A program made the translations under genes and the position numbers. The notes beneath the pieces were generated by a model. The model was not told the DNA's origin. It saw only the letters and a list, made by a program, of their open reading frames with translations, and made no database searches. Positions 30,643 to 39,904 of a stretch of DNA of 64,000 bases are shown in pieces (positions within the stretch are counted from its first letter, which is position 1; every line of letters begins with the position of its first letter). The stretch spans positions 1 through 64,000 of the forward strand of contig JBAOKB010000113.1 of assembly GCA_037044905.1 (NCBI GenBank). Reading direction: 5' to 3'. This DNA is from Hortaea werneckii. Taxonomy: Eukaryota; Ascomycota; Dothideomycetes; Mycosphaerellales; Teratosphaeriaceae.

Positions 30643-33372
30643 TCAATACCCCTCCCCAACCCGCTCAACCCGCTCGACCCTCTTCTCCCGATCAATCACC
30701 GGTCCCCCACCTTCACGCCCTTGCTCCCTCTCGACGCGATTCAGCAGACTCCCCGGCACGAACTTGGATTCCTCGTTGAGATTGAGCATAGGACCACCTG
30801 CTCCACCTGCTCCACCTGCTCCACCAGCACCACCATTTTTCCCCATACCCCCCGCCCCGCCTGCACCCGCACCCCCCACCAACCCCCTCGCGACACCCCC
30901 GCGCCATTCGGTACTAGGCGGCACACCCACAACATCCTCGGGAGAAGTCGCACAATCGATTAGTCCCCCCGGACCAATCCGTTCAGGTCGGAACCCCTTG
31001 CCCTTACCCTTCAGGGAATGCTGGGGTGGTTCGTAGGATTCTGGTGTCAGGTCGACGAGGGGTTTGTCCACTATCATTGGGCCGGGTGGTGCAGCACCAC
31101 CGGCGCCTGCTGCAGGGGTGGTTGGATGGGGTTTCTGGCGGGAGGAGGCGGAGCGGTGGAGATCGGTTGTGGTTGTTGTGGTGGGGGGTTCGCCGCCGCC
31201 GGCACGTCGGGAGAGGCCTCTTCGCAAATCGCCTCCCCCGGCCGAGTGGTGCGGCGGTTTGGCGGCGCGCGCCGCTGAGGAAGGGTTGCGGTGTAACCCA
31301 CCTTCGTCCTGGGAAGCCGCTGGCCGGGGAGGATCATTCAGATGGCTGGGACCGTTCCCGAGTAAAGTTGTTCCAGGGGTGAAAGGCTTGGTCGTATTCA
31401 GCTTGTCCCGCTCCGTCATCTGTTTCTGGCGCTGGGTATACGATCGTCCTAGCAGACCGTCCTGGGCGAAAGCGTCTGAGCCGGCGCCAGCACCACCGCT
31501 GCGAGCAGGACCATCAGCGCTGTTTCGTCTTCGATCGTTAGTGGAGCGGCGACGGGTAAGATTGACGAGGGGTTCGTTGTCAGCGAGCTGCTCTTTCCCG
31601 GGTACAGGTTTAGTGACGGACTTCTTCGCATTACTGGGGTTTCTCCCGAGTCCTCCAGCGGCTTTCGCGCCCGAGGAGGAGGAAGAGGGTGGCAAGGCGG
31701 GATTCTCATGGGAGGTTCGGGAAGTCTGCGGACGCTTGGGTTCGGAGGGGAAATCGGGGTCTATGAGGGGTTTGTATGAGCCTAGCTGGTAGTGGGAGTC
31801 GAAGGAGTCTCCGGTCTTGTGTGCGGTGGTGGTTGGAAGGTCTCGGGTGTCGTTGCGGAGAGGAGCACGCAGGCCACCGGAGCTCACCGTATCTGTTGGG
31901 CGAGGTTGGGCTTTGCCACCTTCACCCATAACATTGACAAGGTACCAGCTGCGCCACTCCTGGAGAGCGGAGTAGAAGGCGTCCGACGTTGCCTGATCGC
32001 CAGTGCAGAAGAAATGGACAAAGTTAAGATGAGACTCGAACATCATGCTTTTCTGCTGGCTTTTGACAGCAAAGCAGTATCGCTTCGGGGGCTTGATGAC
32101 CTTCTTCAACTTCGTCTGCGTCGGGGTGTAAATATCGAAATCGCTGAGATGCGCTATATTCTCCTGAGAGTGAGGTTTGTCCGGATCCTTCTGCTGGGTG
32201 AGCTGGCCGGAAGGATGGAGCACAATGTAGCGTTTCTCCCATTTGCCGGGCTTTTGACTGTACGATAGTGACCAGCTCTGTTGTTCTTCAGGCTTGGCTG
32301 ACGGGACACCTGCGAGGCTCAGTTCAACCTCGGAAGTCCCAGTCCCGGGATCGACAAGGAGGAGACTGTTTTCGCGATCGTTGTCCCAGCTGTTAAGCAC
32401 ATCGCGAATACGTTCATATCGCCTCAATGGTCGCTGAACGCCCACGGTTCGGAAATATTCCAATAGCACTACACTCTTGACGTTCATTGGTGAGGAGAAA
32501 ATTGTTGCAGCGCTCTTGATAATATCAATCGGAGTCGTTAGCTGCGTCACGGGAAATGAACGTTCGTGTCCATCGAAACGGACAATGACGTGTCTGTCGC
32601 TGGCATTGACAGCCGATTCTGGTATATCCGTAGCAGGGACCACGCCACCACCACCAGCTTTGATGGTTCGCGGTCCATTATTCACTCGGGATGGTCGGGC
32701 GATGGGCGTCTTTTCTGAGGTTGGCACCGTTTGATCCCTCTTGCGCTTGAACAAGCCAAAGCAACCACCTCTATCGTCGTCGATGTCATCGTAGAGAGGC
32801 AGTTCGCTCACGCTTTTCGTAGCCTTGATCTGACCCGATAGCGGAGGGCCGTCGCTTCTAATCCGCTGCGGGGGAGTCTGGACTGGCTCGGCCCTCATGG
32901 GCGGAAAGAGCTCACCCGATGGAGTTTGCGTGAGGGTGTCTGGGTGCGAGGATGTTGCTTGGGGAGGACTTTGTGAATGCTTGACGCTACGACCATTGAG
33001 CTGTGCCTGCTCAGGCTTTGATGCCGGCTGACCATACCCATCTTCGCGTAAAGGTATCTCTGTTGCACCGGGTTGCGCCGCTGGACTGTCGTGACGCTGT
33101 CTGCCTTTTCGAGAAGCATATCGAGCAGGGCTGCTTCGTGATGGGGATTCGGTTTGGGTGTGGGCAGTAGTCGGTCGTGCAGAGCCTATGCCGCCTTCTG
33201 GTGGATTCTTCCTGTGGTACCGGGACCGGCTTCTTGCAATGCCTTCGTCTGCATGTCCCGCTTGAGGAAGGTCGGGGACAGGAGGTTCTGTTTCTTCTGT
33301 GTGTTGCTTTGCCTTGCGCTGCGATCGATACCGCGACACCTTTGGGGGCGGCGAGGTTGAAGTGTCTCCCAT
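30643..33372 (-). CDS. RA-PH domain signalling adaptor
   Basis: An intronless 909-residue protein. A disordered Ser/Pro/Arg-rich N-terminus (from the MGDTSTSPPPKVSRYRSQRK start) leads to CFGLFKRKRDQ. A Ras-association-like domain follows (HVIVRFDGHERSFPVTQLT, then LLEYFRTVGVQRPLRRYERI, about 265-350). A pleckstrin-homology domain comes next (WSLSYSQKPGKWEKRYIVLH to YSALQEWRSWYLVNV, about 375-490). This order, RA then PH, resembles animal MRL adaptors (RIAM/lamellipodin) and their fungal relatives, which link Ras-type GTPases to membranes and actin. The C-terminal half is low complexity with Gly/Ala runs (GGAGAGGAGGMGKNGG). Binding partners are unknown. The gene is divergent from the GT25 gene. 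Confidence 0.82.
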   Translation of the reverse strand: MGDTSTSPPPKVSRYRSQRKAKQHTEETEPPVPDLPQAGHADEGIARSRSRYHRKNPPEGGIGSARPTTAHTQTESPSRSSPARYASRKGRQRHDSPAAQPGATEIPLREDGYGQPASKPEQAQLNGRSVKHSQSPPQATSSHPDTLTQTPSGELFPPMRAEPVQTPPQRIRSDGPPLSGQIKATKSVSELPLYDDIDDDRGGCFGLFKRKRDQTVPTSEKTPIARPSRVNNGPRTIKAGGGGVVPATDIPESAVNASDRHVIVRFDGHERSFPVTQLTTPIDIIKSAATIFSSPMNVKSVVLLEYFRTVGVQRPLRRYERIRDVLNSWDNDRENSLLLVDPGTGTSEVELSLAGVPSAKPEEQQSWSLSYSQKPGKWEKRYIVLHPSGQLTQQKDPDKPHSQENIAHLSDFDIYTPTQTKLKKVIKPPKRYCFAVKSQQKSMMFESHLNFVHFFCTGDQATSDAFYSALQEWRSWYLVNVMGEGGKAQPRPTDTVSSGGLRAPLRNDTRDLPTTTAHKTGDSFDSHYQLGSYKPLIDPDFPSEPKRPQTSRTSHENPALPPSSSSSGAKAAGGLGRNPSNAKKSVTKPVPGKEQLADNEPLVNLTRRRSTNDRRRNSADGPARSGGAGAGSDAFAQDGLLGRSYTQRQKQMTERDKLNTTKPFTPGTTLLGNGPSHLNDPPRPAASQDEGGLHRNPSSAARAAKPPHHSAGGGDLRRGLSRRAGGGEPPTTTTTTDLHRSASSRQKPHPTTPAAGAGGAAPPGPMIVDKPLVDLTPESYEPPQHSLKGKGKGFRPERIGPGGLIDCATSPEDVVGVPPSTEWRGGVARGLVGGAGAGGAGGMGKNGGAGGAGGAGGAGGPMLNLNEESKFVPGSLLNRVEREQGREGGGPVIDREKRVERVERVGEGY

Positions 33373-34265
33373 GCTATGACTTCAACCGTGTCCCAGGGTG
33401 CGCGTCGCGTGATCTTAGCGTCTGCTGTATAGATGATGCGCCGGCTAATCCAGCGCCGTGACCAACTTCTCACTCGGGGTTACTGTGCAACTGCCACTGA
33501 CATTACAGTCTGGCGGCCGGGGTCTATTGTACTCCGGGTTCTTGGTGGAAGGGTGGGCACAGTCCTGTGCTTGGTGATCTGGTGATGGTGGACGGGAGAG
33601 GACAGGTCAGTGACCAGGAGGAATGAGAATGATTCGGGACGTATTGTTTCATATGCGTGGGGTCGGTTGCATTTGGGATGCTCTAACAGGGGCCAGACTA
33701 CCGATCCATCATAACAAGCGACTACAAGTACGGAGCGAAGACCCAAACAATTCCAGTCGCAAACAGACTTCGATTAGTTTGTGGAGCCGCGCCTCAGGGT
33801 CGCGACTTTCGACATGGATCACCTGGATTACAGGTACAACTGGGTATTTGGTGGCACGCGACTGCTCCACCATCCAACACGGCACCGCCCGCCCGTCTCT
33901 CCCCTTGGCCCAGGTTATCGTTCTCACCGCGTTGCCCGGCCTGCCAAGGAAGGTTACACGAGCCAGTCCTGGGGCGTACCAGCGCTCTTCCACCTGCAGA
34001 GACGCGTCGGATACGCGCAGTCGTCCATCGACCGTCACATCCGGAAAGACACTGGCTCGCTGGCTGTGTCGAGAAGACGCGATGCGACAGCGCTGAGTCG
34101 GCCACACCGTCATCCGACACATATTGATCGCCGGCAATAATGGGGACCAACTGGTCTTGGCGCTAGCATCGGCGCGATGGGATGGGAACGGGAGGCAGTG
34201 GGCAAAACGAGTCCGTCCATACTATGCTATGTACCATACATACAACCCCCCGACCTAGGCCTGGT
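33373..34265. other. Divergent intergenic region between RA-PH and GT25 genes
   Basis: It must contain both promoters. Several overlapping open frames occur on both strands around 33.6-34.15 kb but show no recognised motif and look like mutual shadows. Confidence 0.45.
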
Positions 34266-35575
34266 ATGGAAAGAAGGCGGCAGCGGCTACTCTTGGCCGT
34301 CATCTTCCTGGGCATTTGTTTCCTGCTGTATAGAAGCTCGGATGGATACGAGACCCTACGCCAGCGGACGCGGGGTGGCTCCATATCCAATGCAGCCCAA
34401 GACGTCGATCTAAGGGGACTGGAACCGGCGAACGCAACTCTAGGGGTAAGTACCTAGGGAGTAACAGAGCAAAGGACATGGCCTGCGCAAGCAGCATCAT
34501 CACGACAGATCCAGAGCCCCATCATCCAACCACCAATGCTGACTTCGCGACTGACTAGTTCGGCGCCGTGGTTGCCGTCTCACGAGCCGGCTCACCTCGA
34601 CGCGAGAGCCTACTGCTGGCGAGCAACATCACCGAGATCGACATCACCATCCCCACCCAACCCAAGTGGACAGACAAAGATGTGAAGAACCTACGCGCGA
34701 AGAAGGACAGCACCATCACCAAGGGGTCGGCCCTAGCCTGGCTCGGACATCTCAATGCCTTGCGATGGTTCCTCTCCACCGACCTCGAGACGGTCATGAT
34801 CATGGAAGACGATGTAGACTGGGACATCCACCTACGAACATTCCAGATCCCGGCCGCAGCAGCCGCCGTCCGGAAACTCGTCAGCGAGCAAACCCAGCCC
34901 GCAGGCGCCACAAAATACAAACCCCAGCAGAACAACTACTGGGGCAACTCCAGCACCTGGGACATCCTCTACCTCGGCCACTGCGGCGACATCTTCAAGC
35001 CGGCCTCCTGGAACTCCCGCGTCCCGCGCGCCATGTACACGGACCCGTACCTGCCGCCCCGCACGGAGATGCACCCCTACACCTCCAAATTCCTCGAGAG
35101 CATCGACGTCCCCGAAGACCGCCGCATGATCCACCAATCCATCTTCCCGCTCTGCACCTTCGGCTTCGCTCTAACCCGTGAAGCCGCCTGGCGTCTCCTC
35201 CACGAGGTCGCGAGCCGCGAAGCCGACGGCGGCACCATGGCCTACGACGTCCGCGTGCTCGAAGCATGTCGAGACCTAGGCTTCCGATGCTGGTCCGCGA
35301 ACCCAGAGCTCTTCCACCACATGGACGCGGAGTCAGAGATCGCGGTCGCGAACTTGGACGCACCGGAGTCGGAGAAAGCGGGGGCGGATCAGAGTGGGAG
35401 GTTGAAGCCGCTGCGGGTGGGCAGCGCGCCGAATATCGCGTGCGGGGCCCGGAGTAGTAATTTCTTCACGCAGGACCCCGGGACGTTGGAGTTCCTCAAG
35501 CAGAAAGTGGGGAGGGAGGGGAAGTGTTTGAGGGATCCGATGGAGGAGGAGATGAGGAGGCGGCCTGTATAAGCC
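34266..35575 (+). CDS. Type II membrane glycosyltransferase, GT25 family
   Basis: Exon 1 (34266-34445) gives a short basic cytoplasmic tail (MERRRQR) and a membrane anchor (LLLAVIFLGICFLLY), the layout of a Golgi type II enzyme. A 113-nt intron (GTAAGT, acceptor ACTAG at 34558) joins to exon 2, GAVVAVSRAGSPRRESLLLA. The GT25 signs are KGSALAWLGHLNALRWF and the acidic metal-binding MIMEDDVDWD. Further conserved blocks are WDILYLGHCGD and FPLCTFGFALTREAAWRLL. The product is 397 residues. The donor and acceptor sugars cannot be told from sequence; cell-wall or protein glycosylation is likely. The stop is followed within 15 bp by a G30 run. Confidence 0.9.
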
Positions 35576-35586
35576 ATTTTTTCGAA

Positions 35587-35588
<2 letters not shown>

Positions 35589-35619
<31 letters not shown>

Positions 35620-35651
35620 GGGGGAAAGGAAAAAAAAAAAAAAAAAAAAAA
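35589..35651. repeat. G30 run, T, G5, then A22 run
   Basis: Thirty consecutive G (35589-35618) begin about 14 bp after the GT25 stop codon, followed by TGGGGG and then 22 A at 35630-35651. If transcribed as part of the 3' UTR, the RNA would carry an exceptional G-quadruplex-capable tract just after the stop. Exact lengths in such runs are prone to sequencing error. Confidence 0.85.
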
Positions 35652-35962
35652 CCTTTCAAATTCGCCTCATTTGCTCTTTTTTCATCTTTTGTCACCGTGG
35701 AGTAAGTGTCCTTCTTTTACACCGTCATCACACGCACCCACCTTTCATCTTGTTCAGCCCGAGAGGAAGTCTAGCTTTCCTCTCCTCCACAACGTAACGG
35801 ACCGGCTCAAATAAATCAGCACCACCTATTCTCTCACACGCAAAACTTCGACTCCGTACATCCAGCAACGTCCCAATCCTAGCGCTCGTCGGGGCAAGAC
35901 AGGGTGCACATCGCCTCTTAAGAGAAGGAAGAGGGAGAAAAATCTTAAGCAGTCCCACAAAA

Positions 35963-36014
35963 GGCCATGTGGCCGGTGGCTCCTTCGGCTTGATCACTGA
36001 GCTTCCGTATCTGG
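35963..36014 (+). repeat. Dispersed repeat copy 1 (GGCCATGTGGCC)
   Basis: It starts GGCCATGTGGCCGGTGG and continues into CGGCTTGATCACTGAGCTTC. It is the most diverged of three copies sharing an inverted-repeat core (GGCCA-TG-TGGCC) followed at fixed distance by a CTTGAT block. Confidence 0.8.
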
Positions 36015-36270
36015 AAACGGGTGGGTTGACGGTCAAAGTATCCATTATTGGTTAAAGGAAGGAAGAATGGATGGAAGGAAGGAAGGGGCGAGGGTTTAGG
36101 GCAAAGAGGAGACTTCCACGGTCACGCCAGGAGGTGTTGAGGCTATGTGATTGGTCGGTGGGACTGCTTATTCGAGTGGACGTTTTGGTGTGGGAGGGAT
36201 GTTGAGGAAGTGTTCCTTAGAGGAGTAGGGAGGGGTGAGGCAGGGGTCTTCCCATGCGATCGGCTGGTAT

Positions 36271-36338
36271 GGCCATGTGGCCGGTGTGGTTCGCTCGCTT
36301 GATTGACTTCTGCAAATGGGAAAAAGGCTGATGAAGGA
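36271..36338 (+). repeat. Dispersed repeat copy 2
   Basis: It has the GGCCATGTGGCCGGT core, then CTCGCTTGATTGACTTCTGC and an A-rich GGCTGA segment. It is nearly identical to copy 3 over about 60 bp, with a small gap after the core. Confidence 0.9.
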
Positions 36339-36386
36339 ACATCCCCGACCAGCCACCTGGATGCGGAGTGTCGACCAGCTACTAAG

Positions 36387-36450
36387 GCCATGTGGCCGGT
36401 CGTACGGCTCGCTTGATTGACTTCTGCATACAGAAAAGGGCTGACGAATC
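36387..36450 (+). repeat. Dispersed repeat copy 3
   Basis: It has the GGCCATGTGGCCGGT core, then CTCGCTTGATTGACTTCTGC and an A-rich GGGCTGACGAA segment. It lies 116 bp downstream of copy 2, in the same orientation. Confidence 0.9.
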
Positions 36451-37594
36451 CGTTCCTCCTCCTTCGGTTCGTCTGGAATGGCGAAGCAGTGTCCTTTCCT
36501 ATTCCTTGCCCCTCACAAGTGAGCCTGCGAGCCAAACCCCGCCGCACGTGGCAGCCGCCACCACCATACTTCTTCCACGCGAGCTCGTCACACATAGCTC
36601 CAAGGCACTTGGCTCGATAGGATGGAGATACGTGGGCTTGGGTAGCTCAGTAGCGCGAGGCTAGAAGAGTCTCTACGAATCCCCATCGTGTCCTCCCAGG
36701 TCCACACATCCCACTCCTGTCATTCGCGAAGGGAAGCCAGACAAGCAGTCCGCGGCGGTGGGCGTATTGCTCCTCTTTGTTCACCACGCGAGCCGTGACA
36801 CCCGTCGGTCGCCGATCAGTCTCGTTTTCACCAGCGCCCTTCGATAGCGCAGAAGCCCCCTTTTGCAACGCATAATCCTTAGCGCTAGAATCTCACGCAC
36901 CCTTCGCTTCTTTCCCACGTGGGATCGGTGAGACATGCAGAAACCTTCGTTCATGGGGGCGGATGTATCGACGATCGTCCTACCGGCTCTTGCCTGGTGT
37001 GCATACAAAGCCAGTCCCAGCGGAAGACGAAAGGGCGCGCTAGAGTGGAGTAGCTAGTTTAGTCGGAGGTAGCACCATGGAGCGGAGAAGTTGAGGCTGG
37101 TGGGGATCGACGAGGAGGCTTGGGAGGTATATCAGCAGAAGACGGCGAGAGGAGAGAGAGGACGAAGAAGAGAAAAGGACCCTTTCCTGGATGATCAATG
37201 TCATGAGTCTGTCATCTACAGAGTTGCGAACACTCGTCATCGTTCGACTTTTCTCATCAATGGGACTTGATGAGTGAGAAACGAAAGTGGCGAGGAGCAA
37301 CAGTGCGAATCGAAGGTGAGGGGGGCCGACAGCAGGTTCCTGCTGCTACGGCACACAGCATCTGATCGAACAAAGAAAAGCATTCGGCCCTAGTGAAGTG
37401 GCTTGAAAACCACGTTTTGTGGCTTGAGCGAGTTTGGGAAAGGGGGCTTGGCGCTAGGTTCGGTTTAGTAGAATGAGTAGGCGTACTGAGGAAGAGCGAA
37501 GACAACAGGAGAGGGGCGTGGAGGGGAGCCACGGTATTGCGTGTTTTTGCGATCGCGAGATCGTGTTGTGGACGGGGGAGGGGACGGGGAGAGG

Positions 37595-37603
37595 TATATA
37601 AGG
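37595..37603 (+). promoter_or_regulatory. TATA box of the 37990 miniprotein gene
   Basis: TATATAAGG in a GC-rich setting, preceded by several AGGGG cores. From here to the first ATG at 37990 there is not one ATG in about 387 nt, and the sequence turns C/A-rich like a long fungal 5' leader. Confidence 0.7.
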
Positions 37604-37989
37604 ACTGGTCGTCCCAGTGTCGAGCTACTGACTGCTTCATCGCATTAGAAGTCGAACGTTGACAGACTAGGCTCGAGACTTTGCCACTCTCTCAAAGGAT
37701 TTGAACAAGACTCTCGACTCTATCGGGAGAAACAACCCGACAATTTCACGCCCCCGATCCGACAGATCAAACGCCCACTCGACCCCACGGGAAACTCATT
37801 CCAACTTCCTCAACAAACCATACAGAACAATCCTTAAGTGACTACCAGCCCTGTTAAATCCCAACCAGACACGAAAGCAATTCGGACGCTCCCTCAGCAT
37901 CCATCAATCAAGAAACAAGGGAACCCCTCCTCCTTCCCACATCAACTTGCGACCCAAACCAAGAAACGAACAAAAATCCATCAACAAAA

Positions 37990-38244
37990 ATGCCATCCCT
38001 CCTCATCCAACTCCCCCAAGACACACCCAGCTCGCACCTCTTCCGCATGAACCTCCAAGAAAAACTGCGGGAATTGGGGGGAAGTGTCCGGGTTCTGGAA
38101 AGCTCACCCAATGAAGACGATCACGATTCGTCGTGTGATTCGCCAGCGTCACCGATGTCTACTTCTAGTGGCAAGTCGTCGACGATCAAGTCGGCGGAGG
38201 TGAAGTCCGGGAGGTGTTTTTCTTCGGGTTCGGGGTCGGGATAG
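37990..38244 (+). CDS. 84-residue Ser-rich miniprotein with long ATG-free leader
   Basis: I do not recognise the protein. It starts MPSLLIQLPQDTPSSHLF in a good context (CAACAAAAATGCC). It has an amphipathic-looking RMNLQEKLRELGGSVRVLE segment, then an acidic Asn/Glu/Asp stretch and a Ser/Gly tail ending SGSGSG. Support comes from upstream: a clear TATA box at 37595, AGGGG-type elements, and a leader of nearly 390 nt with no upstream ATG, where about six would be expected by chance. This architecture is typical of strongly induced fungal genes. No intron is evident. A longer spliced form is possible. Confidence 0.6.
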   Translation: MPSLLIQLPQDTPSSHLFRMNLQEKLRELGGSVRVLESSPNEDDHDSSCDSPASPMSTSSGKSSTIKSAEVKSGRCFSSGSGSG

Positions 38245-38247
38245 GGG

Positions 38248-38673
38248 TTGAGTGGTTAAAGTCCCGATGTCGTCGTAACGGGTGATGGGGCTAGGGGTGG
38301 GGAGAGAGCGGAGGGCGGGTTGTGAGGTGGAGATGAGTGGCCAGGTGGACTGATCTTGTATGGCTGTCAATGTAAGGCTTTTGGTTGATGGAGGGCGATA
38401 CGGGATGGCGTTCTCCCCTTGATTTTTTGGCCGTGGATTTATGTATCATGGCCTAGTGAGTTCCGCGTACAGCGATATGAATTATCCTTTCTCTTCCCCC
38501 CTTTCACCCCCTTTCAACTAGTCCTCAGTATGTCATCCAATTCCTTCGGATTTAGATTGTGCCAGCACTCCCATCGCCGGGCCTTCCCTCAAACCGCCAG
38601 GCAAGAACATCCGATCTAAACAGACTTTTCTTTATCTCCTCCTCTCTCCGAACCAAGTCAGCTGGATTCCCTC
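38248..38673. other. Intergenic, no clear gene
   Basis: 3' flank of the miniprotein gene and of the opposing minus-strand ORF. Nothing else recognised. Confidence 0.4.
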
Positions 38674-38895
38674 TCATCTACCATCACGACTATCCCCACC
38701 ATCGCCATCACGGTGATAAACCCAATCCACAGGAAAAAGTCCATACTGCATCAACATCGCCCGTTTCAACCGCGCGACCTCTTCATGATGAAGCCAGAGG
38801 AGATCGCACTGGAGCCTCTGTTGTCGACGGATGGTGAAAAGGATCCAGAGGATGGCAATCGTCGTGCTAAGAATCGCTGTATATTCCGAAATCAT
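38674..38895 (-). CDS. Possible 73-residue membrane miniprotein
   Basis: The frame starts MISEYTAILSTTIAILWILF, a clear single membrane span. A basic, helical stretch follows (TIRRQQRLQ, then LLWLHHEEVARLKRAMLMQY), and the end is hydrophilic DGDGGDSRDGR. This ordered layout (span, positive-inside residues, amphipathic helix) looks protein-like. No family is recognised, and upstream ATGs occur in its putative leader. An accidental frame remains possible. Confidence 0.38.
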   Translation of the reverse strand: MISEYTAILSTTIAILWILFTIRRQQRLQCDLLWLHHEEVARLKRAMLMQYGLFPVDWVYHRDGDGGDSRDGR

Positions 38896-39904
38896 CAGAG
38901 AAGTTTTCGTGTGAAGTGAGGAGGAGGAGGAGAAAGGCGTTACGAGAGAACGTGAAAAGGAGAGAAAAAGCGGTTTTGGTTATGGTATAGAGATGATCAG
39001 GCAAGTCCTGTTGGGAGATGAGATGCGGACATGTCATCGTGGAAGGGGAGGGGGACACAAGATCCGATGGACGATCTGGAGATTTCCGACGGGGGCATGT
39101 ACAGGCAAATAGATCCTGATAAAACTGTGGAAGGTACCACGGCATCTATAAGCGGCTCATTTTCGTGTTTCTACGCTCAACTTTTCAAAAGCGCGATTCT
39201 CCCTTTTCCTCGAAAATGGCAAACTGACAAGTTTTAGACACACCTTAGCTGAGCTTGCGAGATGCATTCAGAAAAGTTGAAAGTCACTAGAGGAAAAGGA
39301 GTTCTCCGACCGGTCAAAAAGGAAAAGGGAAAGAAGTGTTGTAGGTGGGATTTGGGTTAGTAGGGCCTCTTCCATCTTTTTACCTCTGCCCCAAACCATC
39401 CCGGCTTCCAGTCCTTTATCCATCCGTCCCCGCCATCTATCCTTTGAACCCGCTCTGTTACACAGATTCGCTCAACTTCGTCGCCTACAGTATTGCCCAA
39501 ACTTCGACCGGAGTCGGGAAGAGCAAGATCTCATATATCGTAGGGCGCCCGTCCTTTCCGCCTCTTTTATTCCCCTTCCAAGCACCCAAATTTGTATTCT
39601 TCCCGCCTCGGATCCCTCTTCTTCTCTCCCTCTCGGCTCCAATCCCAAGACGACTAAAAAGATACTAAGCCCCGACGACTCCGATCCGCAGGAAGAGGTA
39701 GAGGAAGAGAGAAAGAGAGAGAAAAAGACTATGAAAAAAAAAAAAAAAGAACAATAATAAGGAAATCCAAAAAAAAAAAAAAAAGGGTAGAAGGAACATA
39801 CGTTCTTTTCAACAAACACAGAACAATTGAATCCAGAAGGGCTTGCTAAAGAGATACCAACAGGTCTAGGAAAACCTCGGGGGAAAAAAAAGGAAAAGGA
39901 AAAT
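38896..39904. other. Intergenic, low complexity near the Cyk3 3' end
   Basis: No gene supported. A and T runs lie around 39.73-39.78 kb, just downstream of the Cyk3-like stop, and may be part of its 3' UTR. Confidence 0.4.

Larger units (their letters stand above)
35652..37594. other. Long intergenic region with dispersed repeats
   Basis: No gene is supported. Minus-strand frames at 35728-36045 and 36143-36595 arise partly from the repeat copies described separately. The right end is upstream of the TATA-driven miniprotein gene at 37990 and carries several AGGGG (stress-response-element type) cores between about 37.5 and 37.6 kb. Confidence 0.45.

Noticed and set aside
36634..36685. tRNA-like stretch (GGTAGCTCAGTAGCGCG followed by a weak B-box-like CGAATCCCC)
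   Set aside because: The A-box-like part is good, but no acceptor stem pairs and the TPsiC arm does not fold. It is not called a tRNA.
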